Assembly (NCBI GenBank): GCA_015060065.1
Contig: SUZF01000019.1
Span: forward strand, 1 to 40,872
Reading direction: 5' to 3'
Source: Rikenellaceae bacterium
GTDB taxonomy: Bacteria > Bacteroidota > Bacteroidia > Bacteroidales > Rikenellaceae
DNA: 40,872 nucleotides
Of the stretch, positions 24,629 through 33,324 are shown piece by piece. Position 1 is the stretch's first letter; each line of letters opens with the position of its first letter. The notes below the pieces were generated by a model, which did not search any database, was not told the origin of the DNA, and saw only the letters and a list, made by a program, of their open reading frames with translations. Both the position numbers and the translations under genes were made by a program.

Positions 24629-26341
24629 CTACTGCAATGCCTCCGAGATATTGATGATGTAATCACCCATACGCTCGATTTCGGCAACTGTATCGATATA
24701 ATAGACACTGCTCTGGTAGTTCGAGCCACCCTCCTCGATGCGATGTATCTCCTCCTCACGCAGAGTTGTGCGACGCTCGTTAATTGCAATCTCGCAATCT
24801 ACCGCAGCGCGCAGATGTTCGGGTTGGAACACCTCGTGATTGAGGTTTTCAATCATCACGGCATAGGCTTCATCGACCAACGTAAGCATTGTGTCGATTT
24901 TGTCGATTTGCTCCTGCGAGAACTCCTTGCCGTGCGAGTTACGACGCGAAAGGATGCGGCTGATAGCCTCTCCGGAGTCGCCCAGACTCTCCAACTCACC
25001 AATAATCTTGTACATCGCCTTGGTCTGCTTACGGGTATCCTCGCTGATACTCTCCTGCGGCAGGGCATTGAGGAATGCCGCAATCTCGTAGTCGATGCGG
25101 TCGGCAATCTCCTCATACTTGACCAACTTCTGGCGATATACCTCGAACTCCTCCTCCTTGCGGGCGCGAACCGCCTCACGAATGTAGCCGAGTCCGTTAC
25201 GCGAAATCTGCGCGAAGTGAACAATCTCGTTCTTCGCCTGACCCACCGCAAGTTCAGCAGTTGAGAGGTGTCCTCCGCTGATATATTTGAGTTTCACGGT
25301 ATCCTCCTCACTCTTGGGTTTATCCTTGATTACCGAAGATACCAAACGCTCCAACTGCGGTATAAACCAAATCAAAATGCAGGTATTAAAGAGATTGAAC
25401 AGGGTGTGGAACATCGAGAGTCCGTAGAGGGCTGCTGTCGATTCGGGCGAGGTTGCCTCGATTACACCGGTATATGACATCTCGGCAGGATTGGGATAGC
25501 CCCATGTCGAGATAATCCAGCCAACAAGAGCCGTAAAGGGTTTGAAGAGGATGAGCGCCCAAACCACACCGAAGAGGTTGAAGACCGTGTGCGCCAAAGC
25601 GGCACGTCGCGCATTAGCATTTCCAACCGCTGCTGCGATGTTGGCAGTGATGGTTGTACCGATATTCTCACCGAGTACCATTGCCGCTGCCATGTGGAAC
25701 GGAATCCAGCCAAGGCTCATCATAATCAGCGTAAGCGCCATAGTTGCACTTGACGACTGCAACACGAGAGTCAGCACCGTACCGAATACAAGGAAGATAA
25801 GCACTGACCAGAATCCGTGTTGAGTCCATTCGGAAATGAACGAGAGGACTTCGGGAGTCTTCTGCAAGTCGGGCACCGACTCCTTCATCAGCGACAGACC
25901 GAGGAAGAGCAACGCGAAGCCGATGATAAGTTCGCTAACATTGCGACGCTTCTCGCTCTTGGCAATGCTCAACACAAATCCCAACGCCATCAAAGGCACT
26001 GCCAGAATCGAGATATCGGCCTTGAATCCGAGCAGCGAAATCATCCAAGCCGTAACTGTCGTACCGATATTGGCACCCATAATTACACCGATAGCCTGAT
26101 TCAGCGCGAGCAGTCCCGCATTTACGAATCCGACAACCATTACGGTCGTGGCACTCGACGATTGGATAATTGAGGTAATCGTAAGACCTGTTGTAACGCT
26201 TTTGAAGCGGTTAGAGGTCATTGCCGCCAAGAAGTGGCGCATCTTGTCACCGGCGACTTTTTGCAAACCGGCACTCATCAGATTCATTCCGTAGAGGAAC
26301 ATTCCGAGCGCACCGAGCAGTGTGAATAGTTGTAATACCAT
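24629..26341 (-). CDS. Na/Pi cotransporter family protein with PhoU-like tail
   Basis: 570 aa. The membrane part (about 1-340) contains the duplicated QSSSATT motif of NptA/SLC34-type sodium-phosphate transporters (IIQSSSATTVMVVGFVNAG near 60 and LQSSSATMALTLIMMSLG near 200). VIMGANIGTTVTAW and LGENIGTTITANIAA are also family blocks. A cytoplasmic PhoU-like helical region follows (about 365-565). It probably imports or exports phosphate with sodium at the inner membrane; the direction cannot be read from sequence. The gene is alone between a long convergent hairpin and a 250-bp intergenic stretch. Confidence 0.9.
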   Translation of the reverse strand: MVLQLFTLLGALGMFLYGMNLMSAGLQKVAGDKMRHFLAAMTSNRFKSVTTGLTITSIIQSSSATTVMVVGFVNAGLLALNQAIGVIMGANIGTTVTAWMISLLGFKADISILAVPLMALGFVLSIAKSEKRRNVSELIIGFALLFLGLSLMKESVPDLQKTPEVLSFISEWTQHGFWSVLIFLVFGTVLTLVLQSSSATMALTLIMMSLGWIPFHMAAAMVLGENIGTTITANIAAAVGNANARRAALAHTVFNLFGVVWALILFKPFTALVGWIISTWGYPNPAEMSYTGVIEATSPESTAALYGLSMFHTLFNLFNTCILIWFIPQLERLVSSVIKDKPKSEEDTVKLKYISGGHLSTAELAVGQAKNEIVHFAQISRNGLGYIREAVRARKEEEFEVYRQKLVKYEEIADRIDYEIAAFLNALPQESISEDTRKQTKAMYKIIGELESLGDSGEAISRILSRRNSHGKEFSQEQIDKIDTMLTLVDEAYAVMIENLNHEVFQPEHLRAAVDCEIAINERRTTLREEEIHRIEEGGSNYQSSVYYIDTVAEIERMGDYIINISEALQ

Positions 26342-26544
26342 ACCTTTTTATGTTAGTTTGAGTTTTCTTATCTTCACTCTTTATTCTACGGGACACAGCC
26401 CCGATTAGGCATCTTTTTCTGCTATTACTACAACAAAATTAGCAACTATTTAGCGAGATTATGCATCACAAAATCGGATTTAATAATTTGTTAAGGATTT
26501 GGTAAAGATTTCGTAACATTGCACACTTCGCCATGTCGCAAAAC

Positions 26545-26577
26545 AAAGGTCGAAATCGTAAATGGATTTCGACCTTT
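26545..26577 (-). terminator. Terminator of the thioredoxin-fold lipoprotein gene
   Basis: A perfect 13-bp stem (26545-26557 with 26565-26577) begins 19 nt after the stop codon, and on the minus strand it is followed by TTTGTTTTG-like sequence. It is the main feature of the 250-bp gap before the Na/Pi gene. That gap also holds a -7-like TAATTTTG (minus, 26434-26441) for the Na/Pi gene. Confidence 0.75.
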
Positions 26578-26596
26578 TCATTATCTGATGATGTTA

Positions 26597-27544
26597 CTAC
26601 TGCGCAATGCCCTCCAAATTGCCGACGACAAACTCGACATACCCCACCTCGGTAGAGTCTTTAACCAGCACCCTCTTCTCGGCATCGAGCAGATAGAGTG
26701 CCGGAATAGCCTTCAAATCGTAGAGGTTTTTGTTGCGGATAACCGTACCCTTATCGTAGGAGTTAATCCAGATTGAGGGGATATGCTCGCGATAGGCGTG
26801 CCACTCGTCGAGCAGTTCGTCGGGATAAAGAGCCAAGACCTTCATCGTGCCGTTCTCGATAAGTTTGGTAAGAATCGGCGAGGCGCATATCGCATCCCGA
26901 ATCGTCTTACACATCGTGCAACCCGGATTATTGAAGAAGATAAGCGTATATTTCGCCTTTATACCGTAGAGCATACCGGAGCGTCCCGACCCCGTAGTAT
27001 AGCGGAAGTCATTGGCAACGTGTCCGATACGATTTTGCAACGCGAGGTTGAGATTGTACTGCGGAGAGAGTTTCTCGTACTTGTCGAGCCACTCGCTCTC
27101 GACTTGTGCCTGCAATACGGGGATATAGAGTTCATCGCTACGCAGTGGAGAGTTGGGGTCATACAGTACCTTCTCCGCCAACATCGAGAAGTAGCGCAAC
27201 GAATGGGGATATTTTGCCGCCTTCGCCATAAATTTGCCGACATAGGTGCCGTCATTCGGATTCATATAGTTGCCAATCCACGCCATATACGCCTGCAACA
27301 TCTGCGCGGTATCGATTTCGGCAAAGAAGGTCGAATCTGCGAGATTGACCCTGTCCCAATAGTGTTCGCACATATAGACTCTGCGCGCCTCCGGGTCGGA
27401 GATCGCCGAGGGGATAATTGCCGGCACAAATACACGCGGAGCCTTGGTCTTTACCATCTCCGCCTTCCTGCGGTTGCCACCGCCACAGCCAACAACACAG
27501 ATAATCGTCAGCAGTGTAATTATTGTACAAACAGTCCTTTTCAT
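26597..27544 (-). CDS. Thioredoxin-fold lipoprotein with DUF5106-like N-terminal region
   Basis: 315 aa from the ATG at 27544; the in-frame extension to 27709 crosses the promoter and is rejected. The signal peptide ends in a lipobox, VVGC (about residues 16-19). An alpha-helical region (about 50-190) resembles the DUF5106 domain found before thioredoxin domains in Bacteroidales. The thioredoxin-like domain (about 195-315) has NPGCTMCKT, a CxxC motif, and the cis-Pro region AIPALYLLD. It probably acts in the periplasm as a disulfide reductase or redox partner. The domain name is from memory of family architecture. Confidence 0.75.
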   Translation of the reverse strand: MKRTVCTIITLLTIICVVGCGGGNRRKAEMVKTKAPRVFVPAIIPSAISDPEARRVYMCEHYWDRVNLADSTFFAEIDTAQMLQAYMAWIGNYMNPNDGTYVGKFMAKAAKYPHSLRYFSMLAEKVLYDPNSPLRSDELYIPVLQAQVESEWLDKYEKLSPQYNLNLALQNRIGHVANDFRYTTGSGRSGMLYGIKAKYTLIFFNNPGCTMCKTIRDAICASPILTKLIENGTMKVLALYPDELLDEWHAYREHIPSIWINSYDKGTVIRNKNLYDLKAIPALYLLDAEKRVLVKDSTEVGYVEFVVGNLEGIAQ

Positions 27545-27549
27545 ATCTG

Positions 27550-27580
27550 CAAATGTAGGTATTTTTCCCTCAAAAAACAA
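27550..27580 (-). promoter_or_regulatory. Promoter of the thioredoxin-fold lipoprotein gene
   Basis: On the minus strand TTG (plus-strand 27578-27580), 20 nt of spacer and TACATTTG (27550-27557). The -7 box ends 5 nt before the ATG at 27544, so the predicted transcript would be leaderless or nearly so. Confidence 0.68.
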
Positions 27581-27656
27581 TACAATACACCATTTTGCAC
27601 GGTACTTGCACCGCCGAGAGCAAATTGCAAACCAACAAAATCTAAATTCAAGAGTT

Positions 27657-29168
27657 ATGGACGCAAAAAAAAGTACAGGATTCAGGTTGAGTGTGATGAC
27701 ACTCGCCATAATGAATGTTACCGCGGTGGTCAGTCTGCGAGGCCTGGCATCGGAGGCGGTTTACGGCTTATCGTCGGCATTCTACTATCTCTTCGCGGCT
27801 ATCGTCTTCCTAATCCCTACGGCACTCGTTGCAGCCGAGTTGGCAGCGATGTTCTCGGATAAGCAGGGCGGAGTCTTTCGTTGGGTAGGAGAGGCCTTCG
27901 GAGCCAGAACGGGATTTCTCGCCATCTGGCTGCAATGGATTGAATCGACCATCTGGTACCCGACGGTGCTGACCTTCGGAGCCGTATCGATAGCATTTAT
28001 CGGCATGGACCAAACGCACGATATGGCCCTCGCATCAAACAAAATCTTCACACTTGTCATCGTCTTGGCGATATACTGGATTGCCACCTTCATCTCGTTG
28101 CGCGGACTCGGTTGGGTCGGTAAAATCAGCAAGTGGGGAGGACTTATCGGCACCATAATCCCGGCCGGACTGCTCATCGTACTCGGCATCATCTACCTCG
28201 CCACGGGAGGACACAACTATATGGATATGAAGGGAAGTTTCTTCCCCGACCTCTCGAAGTTCGACAATCTGGTACTCGCCAGCGGTATCTTCCTCTTCTA
28301 TGCCGGAATGGAGATGATGGGTATCCACGTTATGGAGGTCGATAACCCCAAACGCAACTACCCGAAGGCTATCCTCATCGGCTCGCTAATCACGGTCTGC
28401 ATCTTCGTACTCGGCACCTTCTCGCTCGGATTTATCATCCCGGCAAAAGATATCAACCTTACGCAGTCGTTGCTTATCGGCTTCGACAACTACTTCCGCC
28501 ACTTCCACATCTCGTGGGCAGGCCCGATTATCGCCATTGCATTGATGTTCGGAGTGTTGGCAGGCGTATTAACATGGGTTGCAGGTCCCTCGAAGGGTAT
28601 CTTTGCTGTGGGCAAGGCTGGCTATCTGCCTCCATTCTTCCAGAAGAGCAACAGCCGCGGTGTGCAGCGCAATATTCTGCTCATTCAGGGTGGGTTGGTT
28701 ACATTGTTGAGCCTGCTGTTTGTGGTTATGCCCTCGGTGCAGTCGTTCTACCAGATCCTCTCACAACTCACCGTATTACTATACCTTATTATGTATATGT
28801 TGATGTTTGCCGCAGCCATAGCCCTGCGCTACAAGATGCGCGACACCGACCGTCCATTCCGTCTTGGCAAGGGCAATGGATTGATGTGGCTACTTGCAGG
28901 GTTGGGATTCTGTGGCTCGTTGCTGGCATTCGTTTTGAGTTTCATCCCGCCCGGACAGATTGCCGTAGGTAGCAAGACTGTATGGTTCTCGGTGCTGATT
29001 ATCGGATGCATCGTGGTCGTAATCATCCCCTTCATCATCTACGCAATGCGCAAGCCTTCGTGGCAGGACGCATCGGCAACTGCGGAGTTTGCCCCATTCC
29101 ACTGGGAGCAGGCGACACCTAAAACAGCAACACAGAAGGCTATCCCCGATAACAAGGGGCGCAAATAG
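27657..29168 (+). CDS. APC-family amino-acid permease, GadC-like
   Basis: 503 aa from the ATG at 27657; an in-frame extension back to 27444 overlaps the divergent gene and its promoter and is rejected. About twelve membrane helices, with APC family motifs (SLRGLASEAVYGLSS, AELAAMFSDKQGGVFRWVGEAFG, YAGMEMMGIHVMEV). The closest family I recognise is the glutamate:GABA antiporter GadC, which supports acid resistance by exchanging substrate and decarboxylation product. No glutamate decarboxylase is present, although an arginine decarboxylase lies 4 kb away. Substrate therefore remains open. The C-terminal 35 residues are polar, like the GadC C-plug, but short. Confidence 0.82.
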   Translation: MDAKKSTGFRLSVMTLAIMNVTAVVSLRGLASEAVYGLSSAFYYLFAAIVFLIPTALVAAELAAMFSDKQGGVFRWVGEAFGARTGFLAIWLQWIESTIWYPTVLTFGAVSIAFIGMDQTHDMALASNKIFTLVIVLAIYWIATFISLRGLGWVGKISKWGGLIGTIIPAGLLIVLGIIYLATGGHNYMDMKGSFFPDLSKFDNLVLASGIFLFYAGMEMMGIHVMEVDNPKRNYPKAILIGSLITVCIFVLGTFSLGFIIPAKDINLTQSLLIGFDNYFRHFHISWAGPIIAIALMFGVLAGVLTWVAGPSKGIFAVGKAGYLPPFFQKSNSRGVQRNILLIQGGLVTLLSLLFVVMPSVQSFYQILSQLTVLLYLIMYMLMFAAAIALRYKMRDTDRPFRLGKGNGLMWLLAGLGFCGSLLAFVLSFIPPGQIAVGSKTVWFSVLIIGCIVVVIIPFIIYAMRKPSWQDASATAEFAPFHWEQATPKTATQKAIPDNKGRK

Positions 29169-29226
29169 GTTTTTCCACGACATTTGGCGACTATGAACAA
29201 ATCGTCGGATGTCGGCATACAAACAC

Positions 29227-29259
29227 GAGAGGGTGACCGCTTTGGTCACCCTCTCATCT
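29227..29259. terminator. Terminator between the permease and secG
   Basis: A 12-bp perfect stem (29227-29238 with 29244-29255) has a GCTTT loop and is followed by ATCTTTG. It lies between convergent genes and may serve both. Confidence 0.75.
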
Positions 29260-29283
29260 TTGAAATGGGTTGTCTATAACCGA

Positions 29284-29643
29284 CTACTGTGCAGGAGTCT
29301 CCTCGGTTGCAGCAGCAGGCATCTCCACTTGGGGAACAGCCTCGCCCTCGCCCGCTACCTTCTCGGTAAGAGCCTCAACGTCGTGGCTAATCGATGCTGC
29401 ATTGCTCTCGGCAACCTTCTCGCGGTCCATAGCGATAGTCGCCAACAGACTCAACACGAGGATAGCCGCAGCCATAGCCCAAGTAAACTTCTCCAAAAAA
29501 TCGGTAGTCTGACGTACTCCGATAACCTGATTCGATGCGCCAAAGTTAGCAGCCATACCACTCTTGGGGCTTTGTACCAAAACCGCAAGGATAAGCAGAA
29601 CGCTCGCAATCAGAACCAGAACAATGCAAAATGTGTATAACAT
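29284..29643 (-). CDS. secG: SecG preprotein translocase subunit
   Basis: 119 aa with two membrane helices (about 2-22 and 50-70) and the family block VLVQSPKSGMAANFGASNQVIGVRQTTDFLEKFTWAMA between them. SecG aids SecYEG-dependent export. The C-terminal 45 residues form an acidic, Ala/Glu/Pro-rich extension commonly seen in Bacteroidetes SecG. It is the last gene of the lptE-containing cluster, 16 bp after the TPR-like gene. Confidence 0.92.
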   Translation of the reverse strand: MLYTFCIVLVLIASVLLILAVLVQSPKSGMAANFGASNQVIGVRQTTDFLEKFTWAMAAAILVLSLLATIAMDREKVAESNAASISHDVEALTEKVAGEGEAVPQVEMPAAATEETPAQ

Positions 29644-29659
29644 ATCTCCAAATTTTTAA

Positions 29660-30154
29660 TTATTGTTTCTCAATTTGTTCAATAAGTTCGGCAAAGTAAA
29701 TACTTTTTTTCGGATTTAACAAACTTAATTTGCGATAGATTGCAATTGCCTCCGATTTTAGCCCCTGTGCGAGGTAAACTTCCGCCAACTCCTCGCTTAC
29801 CAAATCATCCTCATCATCGAACTCCGCCTCGGTACGAATATCGTCATCCGCGCCACTCTCATCGCCCTCATCTGCCACAATTCGATAGTTGTCGAGATGC
29901 AGAAAACGCTCGATAACATCCACCTGTGGAGTGTAGGACTGCAACTTCTCGACATCGATACTTTTCAGAGCCATCAGAGGGATACTTCTCCCCGCAATTG
30001 CAAGCATCAGTCGCGAATCCTGCGCACCGGTGCAGTAAGCACGAGCAACACGTGCTGCCGTGAACCACTCGTGACGAGAGATAATCTCATCGAGTTGCCC
30101 CACAGCGATTTCGCCACGACAGTCAGAGGCTATATACTCCTTAAAATCGACCAT
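29660..30154 (-). CDS. TPR-like cytoplasmic protein of unknown function
   Basis: 164 aa, from the ATG at 30154, which lies one base after the lptE stop; an alternative start at 30190 would overlap lptE. There is no signal peptide. An acidic stretch (DEGDESGADDDIRTEAEFDD, about 95-114) precedes a C-terminal TPR-like repeat (ELAEVYLAQGLKSEAIAIYR). It is usually found beside lptE and secG in related Bacteroidales, as far as I recall, and its role is unknown. Confidence 0.75.
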   Translation of the reverse strand: MVDFKEYIASDCRGEIAVGQLDEIISRHEWFTAARVARAYCTGAQDSRLMLAIAGRSIPLMALKSIDVEKLQSYTPQVDVIERFLHLDNYRIVADEGDESGADDDIRTEAEFDDEDDLVSEELAEVYLAQGLKSEAIAIYRKLSLLNPKKSIYFAELIEQIEKQ

Positions 30155-30155
30155 T

Positions 30156-30662
30156 TTACCAGTTTGATGCAGATGCTTGGAAGATATCATTTACCAACTG
30201 ATCGACAATCTGCGTTATCAGTTCGCCCTCAACCTCGGTAAGCAGTTTTGTAGAGTCGTAGTCTGCGTATGCCGAGAATGTTCGGTTATTGAACGAAGCC
30301 TTCTCGTCAATCAGGTTTGTGAAGCGCACACGCACCGTGATTGTCAATCGGTTTTGCAGTGCATAGTCATTGCTCGACACCGAAGCCGTTGCAGATGTAT
30401 AGCCTACAATCTCGCCCTCAAATGCAAAATCGCCACCCTCCGGGACCTGTGTCAAGCGGGTCGAGCGCGAAAATTTATCGACCAACGCATCCGTCAAGGT
30501 CGAACTCAATGTCGGCGTTACCATAGCCGCATTATTCGGGAAGTAGGCAACGCTGAAAGTCTTGGCATCGGGCGGAATTGAGGCTCCCGACAGTGAATAT
30601 TTTACCGTACATCCGACAGCCACAAAAGCCGTCAGCAACACAAATAACAATCTCCTCATCAT
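30156..30662 (-). CDS. lptE: LptE-family outer-membrane lipoprotein
   Basis: 168 aa with signal peptide and lipobox VGC (Cys18). The LptE-like core follows, FSVAYFPNNAAMV then LQNRLTITVRVRFTNLID. In Bacteroidetes this protein partners LptD to insert LPS in the outer membrane. It starts with ATGA overlapping the stop of the upstream gene and abuts the downstream gene by one base. The position fits the lipid A genes in the same window. Confidence 0.88.
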   Translation of the reverse strand: MMRRLLFVLLTAFVAVGCTVKYSLSGASIPPDAKTFSVAYFPNNAAMVTPTLSSTLTDALVDKFSRSTRLTQVPEGGDFAFEGEIVGYTSATASVSSNDYALQNRLTITVRVRFTNLIDEKASFNNRTFSAYADYDSTKLLTEVEGELITQIVDQLVNDIFQASASNW

Positions 30663-31162
30663 AACTCCTCGACATTTTCGACACGACCACGCAGGTATGC
30701 CGTCATCTGTTTATATTCACTCTCACTCATTGGATAGACCGCACGCAGGTTTTTCAGATTGACGATAACCACACATCCGCACTCTTTGAGGTACGACACA
30801 CTTGCAATCTCGCCATACTTCCACCACGAAAGGCTCGACGGGAAGATTATCGCCTTCGGCATCATAACGATACGGAATCTGTTGCGCGAGCGCTGGTCGT
30901 AGAGCATAACCACTCCGAGCAGCAGAAAGAGCGAGCCAAAAACCTCATTCCCGGAGATAATCTGTGCCACACCGCACGCTGCATAGCAGATGCAGAGCGG
31001 AATCAGAAACAGACGCTTGGTACTGACATGCTCATTCGATTTACGCGCCAAGGCTATCCATCGTCCGCTGTGAATACCACGCTTCACGGCTATCAGATAC
31101 CAGATATATGGCACCATAACAAGCACCACAACCGTAACTCCCATAATTTCAAACAAGCCCAT
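30659..31162 (-). CDS. Small membrane protein, PH-like, unknown function
   Basis: 167 aa from the ATG at 31162; a longer frame begins at a TTG at 31189 and is rejected. Three hydrophobic segments (about 6-24, 46-66 and 68-82) precede a soluble region with KYGEIASVSYLKECGCVVIVNLKNLR that looks like the membrane PH/YdbT type. The stop overlaps lptE by four bases, so the two are translationally coupled. Role unknown, probably envelope-related by context. Confidence 0.68.
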   Translation of the reverse strand: MGLFEIMGVTVVVLVMVPYIWYLIAVKRGIHSGRWIALARKSNEHVSTKRLFLIPLCICYAACGVAQIISGNEVFGSLFLLLGVVMLYDQRSRNRFRIVMMPKAIIFPSSLSWWKYGEIASVSYLKECGCVVIVNLKNLRAVYPMSESEYKQMTAYLRGRVENVEEL

Positions 31163-31173
31163 ATCCGTTTTCG

Positions 31174-31251
31174 AATTGATAATTGACAATTGATAATTTT
31201 ACCTTATCTCCCTCAAAAAACTAATTTCCTCCCCAAAAAACTAATTTCCTC
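31174..31251. repeat. Two short tandem repeats in the gap upstream of the lptE cluster
   Basis: AATTGATAATT occurs at 31174-31184 and 31188-31198 (period 14). CAAAAAACTAATTTCCTC occurs at 31214-31231 and 31234-31251 (period 20). Both lie in the gap between the sigma-54 activator stop and the small membrane protein start, where a promoter or operator is expected. Confidence 0.7.
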
Positions 31252-31278
31252 TATATTTTGCTGTTTTTAAGCCCTTTC

Positions 31279-32466
31279 CTACTCGATACCCAACTCCTTG
31301 ATTTTGCGATAGAGCGTTCTCTCCGACATAAAGAGTTCCGCAGCCGCCTCCTTGCGACGTCCATTATGGCGACGCAGGGCGCGGATAATCTGCTCGCGCT
31401 GCACATCCGCCTTGGTCAGTTCGCGCGGCTCGTCGAAGACCTCCTCACTCTCGGCATAATCATCAACCTCCGGCTGACTCTTGCCCGGCAGCAGTCCGAT
31501 AACATCCTTGCGCTCCATCGGATGCATCGGCATCGACCCACCCATACGCATCTCCATCATCATACGTTTCAGGTCGTTGATATCGTTACGCATATCGAAC
31601 AACACCTTATAGAGCAGTTCGCGCTCGGTACCCATATCGTCCATCTGTGCCGACCCCATAACGCTCGGTGCCGAGGTTGTGCGCTGCTCGGTAAGGTATT
31701 TCGCCAGAATCGGGGCTGTAATCGTGCGCGACTCCTCGATAGCGGAAATCTGCTCGGCAACATTCTTCAACTGTCGGATATTTCCGCGCCAGCCATACGA
31801 TTCGAGCAATGCCCTCGCCTCCGTGTCGAGCGAGATTGCCGGCATACGGTACTGCACAGCCACATCCGAAGCAAACTTGCGGAAGAGAAGATATATATCC
31901 TCCGGTCGCTCACGCAGTGCCGGCACCTCGATAGGTACGGTATTGAGTCGGTAGTACAAGTCCTCGCGGAAACGACCCGCAGCAATCGCCTGCATAAGAT
32001 TATTGTTCGTAGCAGCCACCACGCGGACATTGGTCTTCTGCACCTTTGCCGAGCCTACACGGATAAACTCGCCCGTCTGCAACACGCGCAACAAGCGTAC
32101 CTGTGTCGAGAGAGGTAACTCGCCCACCTCGTCGAGGAATATCGTACCACCATCGGCCTCCTCAAAGTAACCCTTGCGAGACTCGGTAGCACCCGTAAAT
32201 GAGCCCTTCTCGTGTCCGAAGAGTTCAGAATCGATAGTCCCCTCCGGAATTGCACCGCAATTCACAGCGATATATTTATTATGCTTGCGAGCAGAATGTG
32301 CATGGATAATTTGCGGAAAGAACTCCTTGCCCACACCGCTCTCGCCCGTAACAAGAACAGACAAATCGGTAGGTGCTACGCGCAATGCCACTTCGAGAGC
32401 GCGATTGAGCAACTCCGAGTTTCCGATAATGCCGAAACGCTGTTTTATGGATAGTAATTCTGCCAT
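31279..32466 (-). CDS. Sigma-54 interacting transcriptional activator without receiver domain
   Basis: 395 aa. The AAA+ domain begins almost at the N-terminus: Walker A GESGVGKE (about 41-48), the sigma-54 contact loop as GSFTGA (consensus GAFTGA, second position changed), Walker B GTIFLDEVGE and the arginine-finger region FREDLYYRLN. A Met- and acid-rich linker (about 275-345) leads to a Fis-type HTH at the C-terminus (RRKEAAAELFMSERTLYRKI). No receiver or GAF domain exists, so activity may be set by abundance or by a partner binding the linker. It precedes the lptE-secG cluster, so envelope genes are a plausible target. Confidence 0.9.
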   Translation of the reverse strand: MAELLSIKQRFGIIGNSELLNRALEVALRVAPTDLSVLVTGESGVGKEFFPQIIHAHSARKHNKYIAVNCGAIPEGTIDSELFGHEKGSFTGATESRKGYFEEADGGTIFLDEVGELPLSTQVRLLRVLQTGEFIRVGSAKVQKTNVRVVAATNNNLMQAIAAGRFREDLYYRLNTVPIEVPALRERPEDIYLLFRKFASDVAVQYRMPAISLDTEARALLESYGWRGNIRQLKNVAEQISAIEESRTITAPILAKYLTEQRTTSAPSVMGSAQMDDMGTERELLYKVLFDMRNDINDLKRMMMEMRMGGSMPMHPMERKDVIGLLPGKSQPEVDDYAESEEVFDEPRELTKADVQREQIIRALRRHNGRRKEAAAELFMSERTLYRKIKELGIE

Positions 32467-32480
32467 TGTCTCCTAATTTG

Positions 32481-33155
32481 TTATTTTTTGGGGGCAACAT
32501 CCCTCATCGCATCAACATCGCCACCATCTATACTCTCTGCACCTTCAAGTCCCGGCTCCACATTCTCGATTTCGGGGAAGGGCATAGGCTCACTCTCCTC
32601 GCGATTACACAGCACGCCATAGAGAATCGCACAGATGGCAAGTACCGCCACAACTATCGATACAATCATAAAGATATCGGGCTTACGACGCATTCCGACG
32701 CCCTTTCGTGGCTCCCGTTTTCCCCTATCTTTCTCCGATAAAGTGCGCTCCTCCATGGGCTCCGTCTTCTGCATCGCCGCCTCCTGAATTGCCGCAGCCA
32801 CACCTCTCACACCACGATTTACGGAAGGCTGTTGCGGTTGCTGAACGTAGAATCCCATAAAGACAATTCTGCCCTTTTCGTCACGACGCAGCGTACCCAG
32901 ATTGCCAATTTTGTAGGGCATATTTCTATCGAGAGTATGGCGCACCTCGAAGACAAAGCGGTCGATAACTCCCGCAGCCTCGATGTCGCCCACTCCGTGA
33001 TTCTTGATAAGACCACGCAAAACACCATCGTCGCCACGCAACAACTCCGAGAAGATAATGGTCTGATTATCATCCTTCACGATGAAGGCTCCGAGTTTCG
33101 GGATAACGAGCCTACGGTTCTCTTGCAGGTATTTAATTATAATCGAGTTTATCAT
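32481..33155 (-). CDS. HU-like domain protein with a transmembrane segment
   Basis: 224 aa from the ATG at 33155; an in-frame extension to 33281 crosses the promoter and is rejected. The N-terminal 110 residues resemble the HU-CCDC81/HU-like DNA-binding fold (IIIKYLQENRRLVIPKLGAFIVKD, then YKIGNLGTLRRD). A basic linker follows, then one membrane helix (about 161-182, IFMIVSIVVAVLAICAILYGVL) and an acidic tail of about 40 residues outside. This architecture is related to the HU-plus-SPOR proteins of Bacteroidetes, but no SPOR domain is visible. It could tether DNA to the membrane. Confidence 0.8.
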   Translation of the reverse strand: MINSIIIKYLQENRRLVIPKLGAFIVKDDNQTIIFSELLRGDDGVLRGLIKNHGVGDIEAAGVIDRFVFEVRHTLDRNMPYKIGNLGTLRRDEKGRIVFMGFYVQQPQQPSVNRGVRGVAAAIQEAAMQKTEPMEERTLSEKDRGKREPRKGVGMRRKPDIFMIVSIVVAVLAICAILYGVLCNREESEPMPFPEIENVEPGLEGAESIDGGDVDAMRDVAPKK

Positions 33156-33173
33156 ATCTCTTAAAAAATCTCC

Positions 33174-33204
33174 CAAAAATACACTTTTTCGAAGAAAAAA
33201 CCAA
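33174..33204 (-). promoter_or_regulatory. Promoter of the HU-like membrane protein gene
   Basis: On the minus strand TTG (plus-strand 33202-33204), 20 nt of spacer and TATTTTTG (33174-33181). The -7 box ends 18 nt before the ATG at 33155. Confidence 0.72.
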
Positions 33205-33280
33205 GATTTCGCGTAATTATTGTACAAATCGTTGTCTATGTCAAAAATATTTATTTGCTTTGCAATCCGAAAGTTTCCCA

Positions 33281-33324
33281 AATGTAACTCGGTTACTTTG
33301 ATAAAATTTCGGCAATGTAACTCG
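33281..33324. repeat. Direct repeat upstream of speA
   Basis: AATGTAACTCG is present at 33281-33291 and 33314-33324, 33 nt apart, close to three helical turns. A TTTG (33297-33300) and an imperfect -7 (TAAATTTC, 33334-33341) lie nearby, so the repeat overlaps the likely promoter of the arginine decarboxylase gene and could be an operator. Confidence 0.55.
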
